Positions 29,725 to 39,194 are shown, counted from the first letter of the stretch. The stretch is 64,000 nucleotides of DNA from Bartonella australis AUST/NH1 (GCF_000341355.1 NC_020300.1:1419501-1483500), one strand, 5' to 3'. Notes: a model not told the origin generated them from the sequence alone. Made by a program: numbers and translations.

Positions 29725-30206
29725 CAATGAGACTTCATTGATCGGGAGCAAGGTGCTTGAAATAACACACCTTTTTCATCACGATAAGTGCACAATTGTG
29801 GATGTTTAACTGGCTGAGAACAAGGAGCCTCATAGGTCACACCTCTTGCGTCACGGTAAGTGCATAATTGTGGATGTTTAACCGGCTGAGAACAAGGAGC
29901 CTCATAGGCCACGCCTCTTGCGTCACGGTAAGTGCACAATTGTGGATAATTAGGAGCGGCATAAACCTCCCTTTTATTTCTTTTTTTCTGGACTTCAGCA
30001 ACACCTGCCATTGTTCCAACAAGAGCGCCAACCGTTGCACCTGCTGTTGTTCCAGATCCTCCGCCGGCAATTGCCGTTCCTGCTAAAGCACCTAATGCCG
30101 CACCACCGACACCATAATGCGCAACTTTTTCTTGAGAAGTTGTACAAGCGACAGAACTTAACCCGACGATTGAAACAACCGCCATTGTCAAAATTGGTTT
30201 TAACAT
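29724..30206 (-). CDS. glycine-zipper lipoprotein with C-terminal repeats
   Basis: Small predicted outer-membrane lipoprotein. The signal ends SSVAC with Cys21 as lipidation site. A Gly/Ala-rich zipper follows (about residues 32-70, GGAALGALAGTAIAGGG), as in rickettsial 17-kDa-antigen-like proteins. The C-terminal half consists of three 24-residue units built around PQLCTYRDARG and EAPCS, each with two cysteines. The last unit has diverged. No function can be assigned; the cysteine repeats might cross-link or bind a metal. It ends one base into the ABC-F gene. Confidence 0.8.
   Translation of the reverse strand: MLKPILTMAVVSIVGLSSVACTTSQEKVAHYGVGGAALGALAGTAIAGGGSGTTAGATVGALVGTMAGVAEVQKKRNKREVYAAPNYPQLCTYRDARGVAYEAPCSQPVKHPQLCTYRDARGVTYEAPCSQPVKHPQLCTYRDEKGVLFQAPCSRSMKSH
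29727..29942 (-). repeat. 72-bp in-frame tandem repeat, three copies
   Basis: Units at 29871-29942 and 29799-29870 are nearly identical, differing at only a few positions; the third (29727-29798) is more diverged. Each encodes 24 residues with two cysteines. The similarity of the first two points to recent duplication, and copy number may vary between strains. Confidence 0.88.
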
Positions 30207-30298
30207 ATCAAATCTCTCTCCTTAATTTAAGACCGAAACGAAGTCATATTGACTCACATCAATACCCACCTCTTTCCTTCTTGCTTCATTCTTCTGCA

Positions 30299-30979
30299 CT
30301 ATGTACCAGAAGAATCTTGTGAAATAGGCAGAGATGCTAGCAATATAGCTTTACCAAAACATAAATGAAAACGAAAAGTTCCAAGAATCCGATTAGAAAG
30401 TGTCAAAGATGACCCAAAAGGCACATCCTTGCCATAAAGTGGCCATTTTACGCCTGACAATGTCAAACCTCGCAAATCAGAAAATCCAACAATGCTCACC
30501 AAGCATCCATCCTGTAAATCACTTATCAAACATCCATCTGGTAAGTCATAAGAAAAAGATTTTGGCACAACTGGCCAGCCTTCTTCATAACCGCTTGTCA
30601 ATAAAACTGGGATACCTTTTTCTGCCATCGCTATTGCTTGCATCATATGAGAAAGGCTATGATCGCTTCTTTCTCCCCCAAAAGCGCCGCATAAGATAAG
30701 TTGCGTGGCGCCTTGTTGTAACGCTTCCTCACATGCTAACGCACTATCGGTCGCTTCTTTATCAGAGGGAAAAATTTCGCGGTGAACATCCCCATATTTT
30801 TTGAGCAAAATCTTGTCAGAGGAATCGAAATCCCCTAACCAAATTTCAGGAACAACGCCCAATGCCGCCGCGTGGCGCATCCCACCGTCAGCGGCAATAA
30901 ACCGGCTCCCGCGAATTTGGTTACGCAGACGATCGGTGACGCGCATATCTCCGTTTAATAATATTGTAAATGTTGTCAT
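30299..30979 (-). CDS. thiN: thiamine pyrophosphokinase
   Basis: Converts thiamine and ATP to thiamine diphosphate, the cofactor of transketolase. Key pieces are AADGGMRHA near residue 32, WLGDFDSSD near 50, FPSDKEATDSALA near 73 and GAFGGERSDHSLSH near 100. The ATG at 30979 begins MTTFTILLNGD and gives 226 residues; the frame extends upstream without an improvement. Confidence 0.9.
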   Translation of the reverse strand: MTTFTILLNGDMRVTDRLRNQIRGSRFIAADGGMRHAAALGVVPEIWLGDFDSSDKILLKKYGDVHREIFPSDKEATDSALACEEALQQGATQLILCGAFGGERSDHSLSHMMQAIAMAEKGIPVLLTSGYEEGWPVVPKSFSYDLPDGCLISDLQDGCLVSIVGFSDLRGLTLSGVKWPLYGKDVPFGSSLTLSNRILGTFRFHLCFGKAILLASLPISQDSSGT

Positions 30980-31118
30980 ACATATTACGCCTTTGTGAAA
31001 TTCTTTTTTATATTCGTACAGATACAATCATGAAGAAGTCCAACTGCCCCCTGTGTGCAAAACACGCGCAAAAGCACAAGCAAGTTTTTCAAGGAAAAAT
31101 AGCCAGTAAACGAGACGT

Positions 31119-32609
31119 ATGATGAACAAAGATACCAGATTCGCTCGGAATATATTCTCTTTTCGCATTAAAATTTGTGCGGTTGTAACTGTGAGTCTAG
31201 TATTTCTCCTTTCTGCGTGCCAAACAAGGGATATTCTCCTTTTTTCCAACCATTCCACAAAAATCAATCGGGCCGGCCAGCGTGATATCTCTGCCGCATT
31301 AGGTGCTACACAACATTCCCGCCTTTTAGAAACCTACGGACGCGAATATCATGATGCAAAGCTTGAGCGCATGTTAGAAAAAATTACGAACAGACTGACG
31401 GCAGCTTCGCAAAACCCCGATCTCGTTTATAATGTAATTATTTTGGATTCGGCCCATATAAATGCATTTTCGCTTCCTAATGGCTCTATTTACGTCACCA
31501 GCGGCATGTTAGAATTAGCGAATGATTCCTCAGAAGTTGCGGCAGTTTTAGCCCATGAAATGGCACACATCATGGCTAATCACGGTCTTTTACGCCTGCA
31601 AAAAGAAGCCGAATTGCGTCAATTAGATCATGTCCCTGTCAATATTCTTTCTCGCTCAAGAAACTCTCTCCAAAGTGCTTTTAAAGGCAAGCGGCAGTTA
31701 GCACAATTTTCCCGTAATCAAGAACTCCAAGCTGATTCTATCGGTATAGAAATGCTCAACCGCGCCGGATATGACCCATTTGCCGCCCCGCGCTTTCTTC
31801 AGTCGATGGAAGCCTACAGCGCTTTTCGCAACACCTCGGGAACCACAAATACCTCTTTAGATTTTCTAGCAACGCACCCAACAACGCCAAAAAGGATTCT
31901 CCTTGCTATAAAAAAGGCCTCATCGATGAATGCGCCTCACACAGAGAATACCGATCACGATAATTTTTTGAAAAATATTGACGGCATGATTTTCGGTGGA
32001 AATCTCCGGGAAGGCTACGTACGTGGCAATCAATTTATTCATCCGCAATTGCGGATAACCTTCTCTGTTCCAAATAATTTTGTGATAGATAATTCAGCGC
32101 ATACCGTCTTGGCCAGCGGCCCAAACAAAATTGCGGTTCGTTTTGACACAGTACCGCGCCCTGCAGAAATATCTGCAAGTAATTATTTAAAAAGTGGATG
32201 GATCGCAGGCCTTGATGAATCCTCTGTCCAACCAATCACCATAACTCAAGGCTTGCCGGCAGCCCACGCCTATGCAACCAATGAGCATTGGCAATTTGAT
32301 ATCGTTGTCATCCTTGGCAAAAATAATATTTTCCGCTTTCTTACCGCTGCTCCTCGTCATTCCCCCAATTTTAGCGCTGTCGCCAAAAGCACAACTCAAA
32401 GTTTTCATCTTCTTTCATCATCGCAGTTAAGCGAGCTTAAACCTTTTAAAATCCGTATTTTGCGTGTTAAACAAGGAGACAGCATTGCGAGCCTTTCTAG
32501 CGAAATGCGCGGCACGATTTACAAAGAAAAGCTGTTTCGCATTATCAACGGGCTCTCCCCGACTCAAACTTTACGCACGGGAACACACGTTAAGATCATT
32601 ACTGAGTAA
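31119..32609 (+). CDS. M48 family metalloprotease, lipoprotein with LysM-like end
   Basis: Periplasmic zinc protease resembling BepA/YfgC, which maintain outer-membrane assembly. A hydrophobic signal with lipobox LSAC (near residue 34) is followed by the catalytic HEMAH at residues 146-150 and the third ligand region ELQADSIG near 204. The last 50 residues (RVKQGDSIASLS onward) resemble a LysM peptidoglycan-binding module. The length of 496 fits rhizobial members. The gene stands alone, divergent from thiN. Confidence 0.88.
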   Translation: MMNKDTRFARNIFSFRIKICAVVTVSLVFLLSACQTRDILLFSNHSTKINRAGQRDISAALGATQHSRLLETYGREYHDAKLERMLEKITNRLTAASQNPDLVYNVIILDSAHINAFSLPNGSIYVTSGMLELANDSSEVAAVLAHEMAHIMANHGLLRLQKEAELRQLDHVPVNILSRSRNSLQSAFKGKRQLAQFSRNQELQADSIGIEMLNRAGYDPFAAPRFLQSMEAYSAFRNTSGTTNTSLDFLATHPTTPKRILLAIKKASSMNAPHTENTDHDNFLKNIDGMIFGGNLREGYVRGNQFIHPQLRITFSVPNNFVIDNSAHTVLASGPNKIAVRFDTVPRPAEISASNYLKSGWIAGLDESSVQPITITQGLPAAHAYATNEHWQFDIVVILGKNNIFRFLTAAPRHSPNFSAVAKSTTQSFHLLSSSQLSELKPFKIRILRVKQGDSIASLSSEMRGTIYKEKLFRIINGLSPTQTLRTGTHVKIITE

Positions 32610-32781
32610 ATACGGCACCCTCGATAATCCCCACATTAACCGGCTCTACAGGATAAATGAGCGGCGCTACTGGCGGCTTCCTGCACTCCCCCTCTCTTTA
32701 AGATAGGTAAAAAGGGCCCTCTTCTCTTAAGGGAAAAACAACAAAAAAAGCATTTTCTTTTCGGATATACGTCAAACTAGC

Positions 32782-33693
32782 TTATATCTCATAAGCATCC
32801 GCTGGATTCACCGTCAACAATGCAGAACGTAATTTCTGCAAAGCCCGTGCTTCAATTTGGCGTACGCGCTCTTTCGAGATTCCTAATTTTTCTCCCAAAA
32901 CTTCTAAGGTAGCGCCTTCTTCATTTAAACGACGGAAACGAATAATTTCAAGTTCCCGCTCATTGAGAATTTGCAAAGCGTCATACAACCATTGTGTCCG
33001 CCGCTGTCCATCAATGACTTGCTCGATCAAAGCGTCAGGAAGAGGATTTTCATCCACTAAAGCATCCATTTTAGCAACCGGGTTTTCACCATTCTCGGAA
33101 ACAGAGACACTTAACGAGTTATCAGAACCAGAAAAACGAAAATCCATTCTTTCTACATCATTGACTGAGACACCGAGCTTTTCAGCGATCGTACGAAAGA
33201 TATCTTGTTTAGTCAGAGCACTGTCGTCTTGCACTAATTGGGCGCGCAAACGACGAAGATTAAAGAAAAGCGCCTTTTGTGAAGAACTTGTTCCCCCCCG
33301 GACGATTGACCAATTCCGCAAAATATAATCTTGAATAGAAGCACGTATCCACCACGTCGCATAAGTCGAAAAACGCACCTCTCGGTCGGGCTCAAAACGT
33401 GCTGCTGCCTCCAACAGTCCCACATAGCCTTCCTGCACTAAATCTCCCAAAGGCATTTTAAAACGTTTAAAACGGTTAGCAATCGAAATAACCAAACGCA
33501 TATGAGCTGCTGCAATTTGATGCATAGCATCATCATCGTGTTTATCTTTCCACCGTAGAGCCAAATCATGCTCTTTTTGCCGTTCAAGATAAGGCGCTTG
33601 CATCGCAGAACGCACCATATTGCGTCCTAAACTTTTGTCAGCATCGCCACAATTTTTACTGCTTTTGTAAGCAGCATTTGAAAGATTACTCAT
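32782..33693 (-). CDS. rpoH2: heat-shock/stress sigma factor, RpoH2 type
   Basis: Sigma-32 family factor directing RNA polymerase to stress promoters. The N-terminal MVRSAMQAPYLERQKEHDLA, core-binding region 2 (GDLVQEGYVGLLEAAARF, FSTYATWWIRASIQDYIL) and the RpoH box QKALFFNLRRL are present. Region 4 (EVLGEKLGISKERVRQIE) ends the protein. The APYLER type of N-terminus matches rhizobial RpoH2 rather than RpoH1. The length is 303 residues. A hairpin-forming sequence lies in its upstream region at 33762-33801. Confidence 0.9.
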   Translation of the reverse strand: MSNLSNAAYKSSKNCGDADKSLGRNMVRSAMQAPYLERQKEHDLALRWKDKHDDDAMHQIAAAHMRLVISIANRFKRFKMPLGDLVQEGYVGLLEAAARFEPDREVRFSTYATWWIRASIQDYILRNWSIVRGGTSSSQKALFFNLRRLRAQLVQDDSALTKQDIFRTIAEKLGVSVNDVERMDFRFSGSDNSLSVSVSENGENPVAKMDALVDENPLPDALIEQVIDGQRRTQWLYDALQILNERELEIIRFRRLNEEGATLEVLGEKLGISKERVRQIEARALQKLRSALLTVNPADAYEI

Positions 33694-34252
33694 AATAACC
33701 CCTTGCGATTAAAGCTATCGAAATTACTCCGACGACGACATCATCATTTTTTAAAAAAATAACGTTAAAGTTGTATTCCTAAATTAGGACTACTTTAACG
33801 TGTATTTTTATAATCGCAATTGTTTTTTTATTATGACCATGAAACTCTCGAGTTTAGGGCCCAGACTCGCAAATTGAACGGCCCATATGGCGTAACCTTA
33901 TTACCCAAAAAAAGTCCGCAAAATGCTGGTATCCTGGGCTTTTTGATGAGAAGAAAGAAAAAATTAATGCTATAAAGAGAAGAGTTTCTGTTTTATTAAA
34001 TCGCCGTCTTATTTACTTTTTAGGTTGAACGTTTCATTTTATACTTGGCACCCTTAATACAACCAGCAGTTGTTTTTACGCGTAAAAAAGCTACACTTGA
34101 TCGAAGAAGAAATACCTAAAATCCAGATAATCCCCGAGGGCTACTATAAGAATGATTGAAGAAAACACACTAAACGTGCTAAAGAAGCGGCATCAATACG
34201 AAATTATCGATGGTAATGTCTTGCCCATAAATCGCTGAGAAAGAAAATAATC
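33694..34252. other. intergenic before rpoH2 and the truncated helicase
   Basis: About 560 bases between divergent genes. It holds the inverted repeat at 33762-33801. Close to the helicase fragment, one frame (about 34163-34240) reads ENTLNVLKKRHQYE before a stop, faintly like the residues expected just before the surviving part of the helicase. No other gene is seen. Confidence 0.45.
33762..33801 (-). promoter_or_regulatory. hairpin in the rpoH2 upstream region
   Basis: Arms ACGTTAAAGT (33762-33771) and ACTTTAACGT (33792-33801) are exact reverse complements, and an inner pair CCTAA/TTAGG (33778-33782, 33784-33788) can extend the stem. Read on the minus strand the structure is followed by TTATTTTTTT. 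It starts about 70 bases before the rpoH2 start codon, so it could be an attenuator, an operator, or a terminator for antisense transcription. Confidence 0.55.
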
Positions 34253-35791
34253 ATGGATAACGAAATCATTCAAAAAGATGATATTTTTACTGGAATGCAC
34301 GAAAATGGCAGATTTGAAGGATTTCGTTTTTACGCTGATAAAAACGAAACGACTCCTCAGAAAACAGACGAACAAAGCGTAATAGACGACGAAAATTTGG
34401 TTATTACCTTCGCTAAACGTGCAGCGCGCTTTTGTGCTTCCTCTAACGGAGATTTTACACTAAGCTCTGATGGAATCGTGCGTTGGATCGGTCAACCAGT
34501 AGGGCAACTTGTAGCGACAGAAGATATTTTGAACCCCAAACTCATTCTTTTAGCCGATGCTCAATTAACAGGAGAGGCTCGCAGTAATGTTATTGCTCGG
34601 TTAGAACGTTTTATAACTTTTCATTTTGAAACAGCCTTAAAACCACTGTTTGATTTACGCAATGCCGATACTTTAACGGGTTTAACACAGAGTCTTGCCC
34701 AACAGCTTGTGGACTCTTTGGGAATTTTATCTCGCCGTACAATAGCTGAAATAATTAAAAATCTTGATCAAGAATCGCGCGCGGTATTGCGGCGATTAGG
34801 CGTCCGATTCGGAGCTTTTCATATCTACCTTGCGGCGATGCTTAAACCGTCCCCTGCTCAAGCAATTACACTCCTTTGGCGCCTCAAAAATGAAGAGCAG
34901 GACCAAAGCGGTTTAAGTGAAATACTGGCGGCCCTAGCCGCTGGGCGAACCTCATTGGTTGTTGACCCTACCTATAATCGAAAATTTTATCGCTTGTCTG
35001 GTTACCGGATCTTGGGACGGCGCGCTGTACGGATTGATATTTTAGAACGCTTAGCCAATCTCATTCGCCCTGCACTTAGTTGGAAACCAGGAATAGAACC
35101 AAGACCTGATGGCGCTTATGACGGAAGAAATTTTTTTGTTACCCCAACAATGATGTCTATTCTTGGTGCTAACAGCACAGATATGGAAGAAATTCTCAAA
35201 GGGCTTGGCTATCAATCACAGCCCGTCAGTGGAGCTGTTTTTGAAAAAACCATTGCACTAAACAACTCCCCCAGCGATGGCGACACGACAACGCAAACTT
35301 GCCCTGAAGCAGAATGTGTTGGTCCGCATTGGCAGGTCGTAAAAAAACCGGAAGCAACCCAAAAAGAAAAAAAATCGCTTGCCGCTGAAAAGCATTTTCG
35401 TGTAACCGATTCTTTACCAGAAGCGGAGCCTGTTGGCGATTTTGCTGAACAAAAACACGCACCCACAGAAGATAAAATCACCCTCTTATGGTGTTATCAA
35501 CGCCAGCATAATCACCATTTTCATAAAAACCGCGATAAATTTAGGCAAAAAGAGCAGAATAAAAAGACTTTTAAAAAAGGCGCTATGAGCGACAATGCTT
35601 CCAGAAAAGGCGACGCACACACTAAATACCCACACAAATACAAAAAAATTCGTGCTGAACGCTCGGATAACCCACTTTCTCAGGTACGGAAACGCCCAGA
35701 TCCTGATTCGCCTTTCGCAAAATTGGCGATACTTCGTGACCAGCTCAAAGAGGATAAAGATGCACGCGCTATTCCTTGCAATGGTCGTTAA
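34253..35791 (+). CDS. C-terminal half of an SUV3/MgpS-like helicase
   Basis: The 512 residues align in order with the C-terminal half of the roughly 1000-residue SUV3-like helicase found in rhizobia: ENGRFEGFRF, ASSNGDFTLSSDGIVRW, ILLADAQLTGEAR, VRFGAFHIYLAAMLKP, AVRIDILERLANLIRPAL and EEILKGLGYQ. A charged low-complexity tail ends in DPDSPFAKLAILRDQL, the usual terminus. The N-terminal motor half, including Walker A and B and the helicase C domain, is absent, and no intact motor frame lies upstream. The surviving frame is long, has an ATG and normal-looking codon use, so it may still make a protein. fdxA follows directly; the S4-domain gene usual between them is missing. Confidence 0.75.
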   Translation: MDNEIIQKDDIFTGMHENGRFEGFRFYADKNETTPQKTDEQSVIDDENLVITFAKRAARFCASSNGDFTLSSDGIVRWIGQPVGQLVATEDILNPKLILLADAQLTGEARSNVIARLERFITFHFETALKPLFDLRNADTLTGLTQSLAQQLVDSLGILSRRTIAEIIKNLDQESRAVLRRLGVRFGAFHIYLAAMLKPSPAQAITLLWRLKNEEQDQSGLSEILAALAAGRTSLVVDPTYNRKFYRLSGYRILGRRAVRIDILERLANLIRPALSWKPGIEPRPDGAYDGRNFFVTPTMMSILGANSTDMEEILKGLGYQSQPVSGAVFEKTIALNNSPSDGDTTTQTCPEAECVGPHWQVVKKPEATQKEKKSLAAEKHFRVTDSLPEAEPVGDFAEQKHAPTEDKITLLWCYQRQHNHHFHKNRDKFRQKEQNKKTFKKGAMSDNASRKGDAHTKYPHKYKKIRAERSDNPLSQVRKRPDPDSPFAKLAILRDQLKEDKDARAIPCNGR

Positions 35792-35827
35792 ATCAAAGAT
35801 CATGAAAGCGGAAAATGGAGTTTAATC

Positions 35828-36166
35828 TTGACTTACGTTGTAACTGACAATTGCATTGAGTGCAAATACACCGATTGCGTTGAAGTCTGTCCCGTTGATT
35901 GCTTTTACGAAGGTGAAAATATGCTTGTCATTCACCCTGATGAATGTATCGATTGCGGTGTATGTGAGCCAGAATGCCCAGCTGAAGCGATTAAGCCCGA
36001 TACTGAACCAGGATTGGAAAAATGGCTGGAACTCAATCTGAATTATGCGACCAAATGGCCTAATTTAACTACCCAAAAGAGCCCTCTCCCCCAAGCTAAA
36101 GAAATGGACGGTGTTCCCAATAAATTCGAAAAGTATTTTTCAGAAAAGCCGGGAAGCGGTGAATAA
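35828..36166 (+). CDS. fdxA: ferredoxin FdxA (7Fe type)
   Basis: Small iron-sulfur electron carrier. The N-terminal half holds two cluster-binding runs: [18 protein letters not shown] and [12 protein letters not shown]. The 112 residues match the family. The family start MTYVVTDNC aligns with a TTG at 35828, preceded by GGAG about nine bases upstream, and no ATG is available, so this gene uses TTG. carD follows about 290 bases downstream, as is common in alphaproteobacteria. Confidence 0.95.
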   Translation: MTYVVTDNCIECKYTDCVEVCPVDCFYEGENMLVIHPDECIDCGVCEPECPAEAIKPDTEPGLEKWLELNLNYATKWPNLTTQKSPLPQAKEMDGVPNKFEKYFSEKPGSGE

Positions 36167-36453
36167 TAACTGCACAACAAGCAAGAGGTCTTCCTAAAAG
36201 CTCAGATCATTTTATGTAAAAACAAAATTCTTGAGTGAACTGATTGATTTTTTTGGTGTTTGATGTTAGGAATAGTTCAGCATAATCATTCGGTAAGGTG
36301 TTTTATTTTTGCTTCTTTATTGTAAAGAAAAGTCTTTTTTTAAGTCTGAAAATACTCGATTCTACGTCTTATGAATATGCTTTAATTAAAGAACGTTTGG
36401 CGTTCGATCTGCTTTTCGGCACGACTGTTGGTCAAAAAGGAAGTAAATTATAT

Positions 36454-37038
36454 ATGGCATCCCAAAACACCTCCTCCTCTAACGCTAAAGGGTTTTCAAC
36501 GTCTGAATATATCGTCTATCCTACCCACGGAGTAGGTCAGATTATAGCGATTGAAGATCAAGAAGTCGCAGGACATAAATTAGAGCTCTTCGTTATCCAT
36601 TTTGCCAAAGATAAAATGGATGTGAAAGTGCCAATTGCAAAAGCCCTTTCTATCGGGATGCGGAAATTGTCCGCTGTTGATTCCGTTGAGCGTGCATTAA
36701 AAATTTTACGAGGAAAAGCCCGGGTTAAGCGGACCATGTGGTCGCGTCGTGCTCAGGAATATGACGCTAAAATTAATTCAGGAGATCTTATGTGTATCGC
36801 TGAAGTTGTACGCGATCTTTTTCGCTCCGACTTGCAGCCTGAGCAATCTTATTCCGAGCGCCAACTCTATACGGCGGCCCTTGATAGGATGGCACGCGAG
36901 ATTGCCGTCATTAATAGCCTTTCTGAGACAGAGGCCATCAATCTCATAGAGATGCATTTAGAAAACAGAGCGAAACGCGGATTAAAAAATGAAATAGATG
37001 AAGTAGACGACGAGGGTGAGGTTGTTTACGCTGCATAA
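36454..37038 (+). CDS. carD: CarD family transcriptional regulator
   Basis: RNA-polymerase-interacting protein that stabilises open promoter complexes. The N-terminal Tudor-like domain includes SEYIVYPTHGVGQI and AGHKLELFVIHF; the helical C-terminal part includes KGKARVKRTMWSRR-like residues around 88-102 and SERQLYTAALDRMAREI. The frame is open back to 36298, but the ATG at 36454, with AAGGAAG upstream, gives 194 residues as expected. A good terminator follows at 37066-37088. Confidence 0.92.
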   Translation: MASQNTSSSNAKGFSTSEYIVYPTHGVGQIIAIEDQEVAGHKLELFVIHFAKDKMDVKVPIAKALSIGMRKLSAVDSVERALKILRGKARVKRTMWSRRAQEYDAKINSGDLMCIAEVVRDLFRSDLQPEQSYSERQLYTAALDRMAREIAVINSLSETEAINLIEMHLENRAKRGLKNEIDEVDDEGEVVYAA

Positions 37039-37065
37039 TGAGAAAAGCGTGTAGGGTGATAGCAT

Positions 37066-37088
37066 AAACCGGCATAAAGCCGGTTTTT
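37066..37088 (+). terminator. intrinsic terminator of carD
   Basis: Arms AAACCGGC and GCCGGTTT pair perfectly around ATAAA, and the right arm runs into five T. It starts 27 bases after the carD stop. Confidence 0.88.
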
Positions 37089-37597
37089 GTATTAGCGGCA
37101 TATTATCTAATATTCACGCTGTCTTACTCAAAAATAAAAAATCAAAGAGTGATTTTATCAATTTAGTGTCTAATCTCTTTCTTAATCATTTTTCAAATTT
37201 TATCGTAAAACATCCCGCAAAATTCTAACTTTGAAAATAATCAAAATATAAAAGATATGCCAGAATTTTCAAAAATAACAGGGTTGGGTAACATAAAGCT
37301 TCCAGGCCAAAATTTTTAGAGGCAGCCTGGAGAGGACAAAGTACGCAATAATGCCGGAGTCATCGGCTATGCTCAAGCTTTAGGAAAATCATAAATCCGG
37401 TGACAGCAGTGTACTTTCCGGCAACACAAAGATTCACCACGCGCTCATAAAGCGAGCAGCTTCCCTCAACGAGCCCCACACAATCAGGAGCTCGACACTA
37501 AGACAAGACCAATCCACGAAAAAACTTAAAGGCCCCGCCCTCCGCGAACAACTTGCCTGCGCAATCAACCAATTTATGCTGGTGCTGGATTAAAATT
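37089..37597. other. intergenic, no gene seen
   Basis: About 510 bases between the carD terminator and the end of rpmF. The first part is very AT-rich; the second is more mixed in composition, but no open frame of note was found on either strand. Confidence 0.5.
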
Positions 37598-37777
37598 TCA
37601 ATCCTTAGCGGGTAAAACCGAACGTCCGCGATACATGCCAGTTTTCAAATCAATATGATGAGGACGACGCAATTCGCCAGAATTTTTATCTTCGATATAA
37701 GTCGGCGTTTTGAGGGCATCAGCCGAACGGCGCATACCCCGTTTTGACGGAGAGGTTTTTCGTTTAGGTACAGCCAT
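37598..37777 (-). CDS. rpmF: 50S ribosomal protein L32
   Basis: Large-subunit ribosomal protein of 59 residues. The sequence starts [18 protein letters not shown] and ends with [12 protein letters not shown], the standard alphaproteobacterial form without zinc-binding cysteines. The frame extends upstream, but the ATG at 37777 is the family start. Confidence 0.96.
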   Translation of the reverse strand: MAVPKRKTSPSKRGMRRSADALKTPTYIEDKNSGELRRPHHIDLKTGMYRGRSVLPAKD

Positions 37778-38291
37778 AAAGAGACACTCCAAATCTACTA
37801 AAACAGGACACGCAGCGCTAAAGCCAAAAAGTCCCACCCATGGACACAGTAAAATTTCACTTCCCCCTATACACTGATTAAAACCCTTTGACCAGACTTT
37901 CATTCAATTTTTTGTTTAGCTTTCTGACCTACTCGACAAATATAATATGTATAACTATATGAAACAGAAATTTGTTTTTTGATCAACTTATTTGAAGATA
38001 AAAAGTGATCTATGGGCTTATGGGACTAGGATTAATCAGAATTCGGCAAACTGGCCATAAAAGAAAAAGCCGCAGCTCTTCCGGCTAATGGATCCCCATA
38101 GAGAAGATTTATCAAAATGATAAAACCACAGCTTCTACCTCGTAAATTTAGGACCCCGAAAATAGTATAACCTTTTTTCTTTGTACGGCCTTTTACAAAA
38201 GAATGCAATCTTACCAAAATAACCATTCCCTTCTGTATTTTCCTATCATAAAAATGAACAACATTATTTTCCAGGGACAAAGGAAGAAAAA
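37778..38291. other. intergenic between rpmF and ispA
   Basis: About 510 bases between divergent genes. Related genomes often carry the monofunctional transglycosylase gene mtgA beside rpmF; it is not recognisable here. The minus-strand frame 38032-38280 has no familiar motif. Confidence 0.45.
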
Positions 38292-39194
38292 ATGCATGAA
38301 TTCACCACCCTTCTCGCAAAACATGCTTGCGACGTCGAAAAGCGGCTTGATGCGTTTCTGAGCAGTAAAGTACAAAATGGTGAAATTTCCCGCCCTGGAG
38401 CTTTAATTAAAGCTATGCGTCATGGTGCACTGAACGGCGGCAAACGTCTGCGCCCTTTTCTCGTTACCCAAAGTGCCGCACTTTTTGGTATACCCGCTGA
38501 GCAATCCCTTGATGTGAGCGTGGCATTAGAATGTGTTCATTGTTATTCACTCATTCATGATGATCTTCCTGCTATGGATAACGATACACTGCGGCGTGGA
38601 CGACCGACTGTTCACAAAGCATTTGATGAAGCGACAGCAATCCTTGCAGGCGATGCGCTCTTAACTTTTGCCTTTGAAATTATTGCCCACAAAGCATACA
38701 CTCTCGGTCCTCAAACCAAAATTGATCTTATCACTTCTCTCGCACAAGCCTCTGGACTTGGCGGCATGGTGGGTGGACAAATTCTCGATCTTGAAGCTGA
38801 AAAAAAGCCTCAAGATTACAGTGCAGTTATAACTCTGCAGCGTATGAAAACGGCAGCTCTTATTAGCTTTGCCTGTAAAGCAGGCGCCATAATTGGCAAA
38901 GCTTCTGAAGTCCTCACCCAACAGCTTGCTACTTTTGGCACATATATCGGCCTAGCTTTCCAAATAACCGATGATCTTCTTGATGTTACTGCTAGCAGCT
39001 TGACCCTAGGAAAGACGACAGGCAAAGACAAAACAGCGAATAAAGCCACTCTGATTAGTCTTTGTGGCGTCCAAGAAACTCAAAAAAAGCGAGATGAGCT
39101 TATCACTAAAGCAGAAGAACTTCTCCACCCTTTTGGCGCTAAAGCTAAAATACTCCAACAAGCCGCACGCTTTATTGCAACGCGCAAAAATTAG
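38292..39194 (+). CDS. ispA: farnesyl diphosphate synthase family protein
   Basis: Prenyltransferase joining C5 units to make farnesyl diphosphate. The first Asp-rich motif HDDLPAMDND is near residue 93 and the second, ITDDLLDV, near residue 227; NGGKRLRPFL near residue 48 binds pyrophosphate. The length of 300 is normal for IspA. Product chain length is inferred from family resemblance only. It is convergent with ispG, another gene of the same pathway. Confidence 0.92.
   Translation: MHEFTTLLAKHACDVEKRLDAFLSSKVQNGEISRPGALIKAMRHGALNGGKRLRPFLVTQSAALFGIPAEQSLDVSVALECVHCYSLIHDDLPAMDNDTLRRGRPTVHKAFDEATAILAGDALLTFAFEIIAHKAYTLGPQTKIDLITSLAQASGLGGMVGGQILDLEAEKKPQDYSAVITLQRMKTAALISFACKAGAIIGKASEVLTQQLATFGTYIGLAFQITDDLLDVTASSLTLGKTTGKDKTANKATLISLCGVQETQKKRDELITKAEELLHPFGAKAKILQQAARFIATRKN

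Noticed and set aside
38032..38280. Minus-strand frame of 82 codons considered as an mtgA remnant
   Set aside because: Its residues show no MtgA motif that I can identify.
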